Source: Collinsella sp. BG-O-102 (GTDB taxonomy: Bacteria; Actinomycetota; Coriobacteriia; Coriobacteriales; Coriobacteriaceae). From it: DNA of 64,000 bases. The position numbers and the translations under genes were made by a program. The stretch covers positions 1 to 64,000 of the forward strand of contig NZ_JAMOKO010000002.1 of assembly GCF_023656745.1 (NCBI RefSeq), written 5' to 3'. The notes under the pieces were generated by a model, which was not told the DNA's origin, did not search any database, and saw only the letters and a list, made by a program, of their open reading frames with translations. Below are positions 63,140-64,000 of this stretch, in pieces; within the stretch, counting starts at the first letter, position 1; each line of letters begins with the position of its first letter.

Positions 63140-64000
63140 CTAGAGGCCGCCGTCCCAGTGCCGAATCACGAATTCTCGCAGGTCGTTCTGACGTTTCTGA
63201 AACGCTTCGCTTCGATCGCACTTAAGGCCCATAGCGAGCGCGATGGCGTTCATCGCCCGATGCAATTGCAGCTGATGGGCAAACTGAGTCCCGGTGAGGA
63301 CGATCATCCTAAAGCCCAGCGCGCTCAGCACGGTCATACGCTCCGCATCCGACGCGCTGCGCTGTTTATCAAGATGGTCCGAGCCGTTGTATTCAATCCC
63401 CGTACCGCTCGCAGGCGCATATACGTCGATTTCGAAATACCCGGCCTTCGCGAGATATTTGAACTCGCTGGGAACATTGACCCGATGGTTGAGCTCGATC
63501 TTGGCGTATCCCAGCCCGCCCTGGGAACGTTTTGCTACGATCATGATTGCGGTGGCCGTCTCCATGGGCGACCGCGCGCCATCGTGCACGCGCTTGAGCA
63601 CGGCGGCCGCGCGTATAGCCCCCTGACGAGATCGGTTCTCATTGCAATAAGCATTCAAATCGGCAACGGTATGCCTCTGCCCCATCTCGATATAATCGCC
63701 TGTCGACAGGTGATTCAAATGGTATCGGGCGCAGATTTCGTAGCCATATTCCAGCTGCTCGGGTTCGCTCATCCACGAACCCGCCTGGACAAAGCACATG
63801 ACCTCATCAACCACCAGAAGGCCCTCTGCCACTTCGATAAGATGGCCTGGAGGTACCGGCGCCCCAAACACGTGACACCTAAATCCAGCCGGCGTCGAGC
63901 GCTCAAAATCGAAGTTGACGAGCGTGTCGATATGATCGAGCTCTTCTCGTGGAATACCAAGCGAAACCAGATAGTCGGCAACGATCCCAACTGCCGTTGA
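63140..64000 (-). CDS. DUF559-like protein, cut by the right window edge
   Basis: The frame is open from 64000 down to the stop at 63140, at least 286 residues; an internal GTG at 63871 is not a real start, because the upstream frame continues without stops (…GIPREELDHIDTLV…). The middle to C-terminal part has GYFEIDVYAPASGTGIEYNGSDHLDKQRSASDAERMTVL, which looks like the acidic core of a restriction-endonuclease-like fold (DUF559 type). The N-terminal part may bind DNA or a partner. The family and role are uncertain; such genes are common in Collinsella-like genomes. Confidence 0.65.
   Translation of the reverse strand, partial: STAVGIVADYLVSLGIPREELDHIDTLVNFDFERSTPAGFRCHVFGAPVPPGHLIEVAEGLLVVDEVMCFVQAGSWMSEPEQLEYGYEICARYHLNHLSTGDYIEMGQRHTVADLNAYCNENRSRQGAIRAAAVLKRVHDGARSPMETATAIMIVAKRSQGGLGYAKIELNHRVNVPSEFKYLAKAGYFEIDVYAPASGTGIEYNGSDHLDKQRSASDAERMTVLSALGFRMIVLTGTQFAHQLQLHRAMNAIALAMGLKCDRSEAFQKRQNDLREFVIRHWDGGL

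Overview
The window is about 60% G+C. Gene content points to a gut actinobacterium of the Coriobacteriia, most likely Collinsella or a close relative: a PTS and 6-phospho-glycosidase locus, GldA-type and Fe-dependent dehydrogenases, type III glutamine synthetase, gatCAB, a two-part methionine synthase, and many CDS flanked by long intergenic palindromes. The species assignment is inferred from gene content; no ribosomal RNA gene is present. Genes lie on both strands in short operons, and rpsI/rplM, gatCAB, ychF, guaA and tmRNA mark this as chromosome.

Layout. 0-3 kb: a small accessory island with a folded RNA-like leader, a DUF3800 gene and a DUF262/DUF1524 gene. 3-8.4 kb: guaA, a type I asparaginase, a small Xre repressor facing an unknown ORF across a perfect 24-bp palindrome, a DUF1648 membrane protein, and ychF. 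8.5-13.8 kb: an alpha-glucoside catabolic locus (GH4 enzyme and PTS EIICB) divergent from a zinc alcohol dehydrogenase and a GntR regulator, with matching palindromic operators between them. 13.9-19 kb: a four-cluster ferredoxin-like protein, two glycerol dehydrogenases and an Fe-dependent alcohol dehydrogenase. 19.4-23.8 kb: a pair of repeat-type cytosolic proteins and a fused MurT-GatD enzyme. 24-27.5 kb: tRNA-Glu with a duplicated 3' end, a flavodoxin/ferredoxin protein and glnN. 27.9-33.6 kb: metF, a separate MetH activation-domain protein, metH and a DUF711 gene. 33.9-42.7 kb: a methyltransferase, yhbY, a large STAND/BTAD regulator, nagB, EIIA-Glc, glmM, rpsI and rplM. 42.9-44.8 kb: a patatin-like protein, a 62-bp tandem hairpin array and tmRNA. 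45-52.7 kb: a VapBC-like pair, a P1B ATPase with a small membrane partner, and a heterodimeric ABC exporter with a divergent AraC regulator. 54-64 kb: gatCAB, a HAD phosphatase, an MFS transporter, moaA with a moaC-mobB fusion, and a gene cut by the right edge.

The most unusual content is non-coding. There are at least five families of palindromic or folded repeats. (i) Hairpins whose loops carry a CCTGTCC-like motif. (ii) Palindromes with ACATTCGATG-type arms. (iii) Two tandem copies of an ATCTGTAACA inverted repeat. (iv) Two long hairpins at 33.6 and 54.0 kb with unrelated 32-43 bp arms around a conserved core, each just after a stop codon. (v) A 62-bp tandem array whose stems covary. Elements resembling tRNA T-arms, inverted relative to the adjacent RNA gene, sit just 3' of both tmRNA and tRNA-Glu. 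The DUF3800 leader RNA and family (iv) are the best candidates for an undescribed system.
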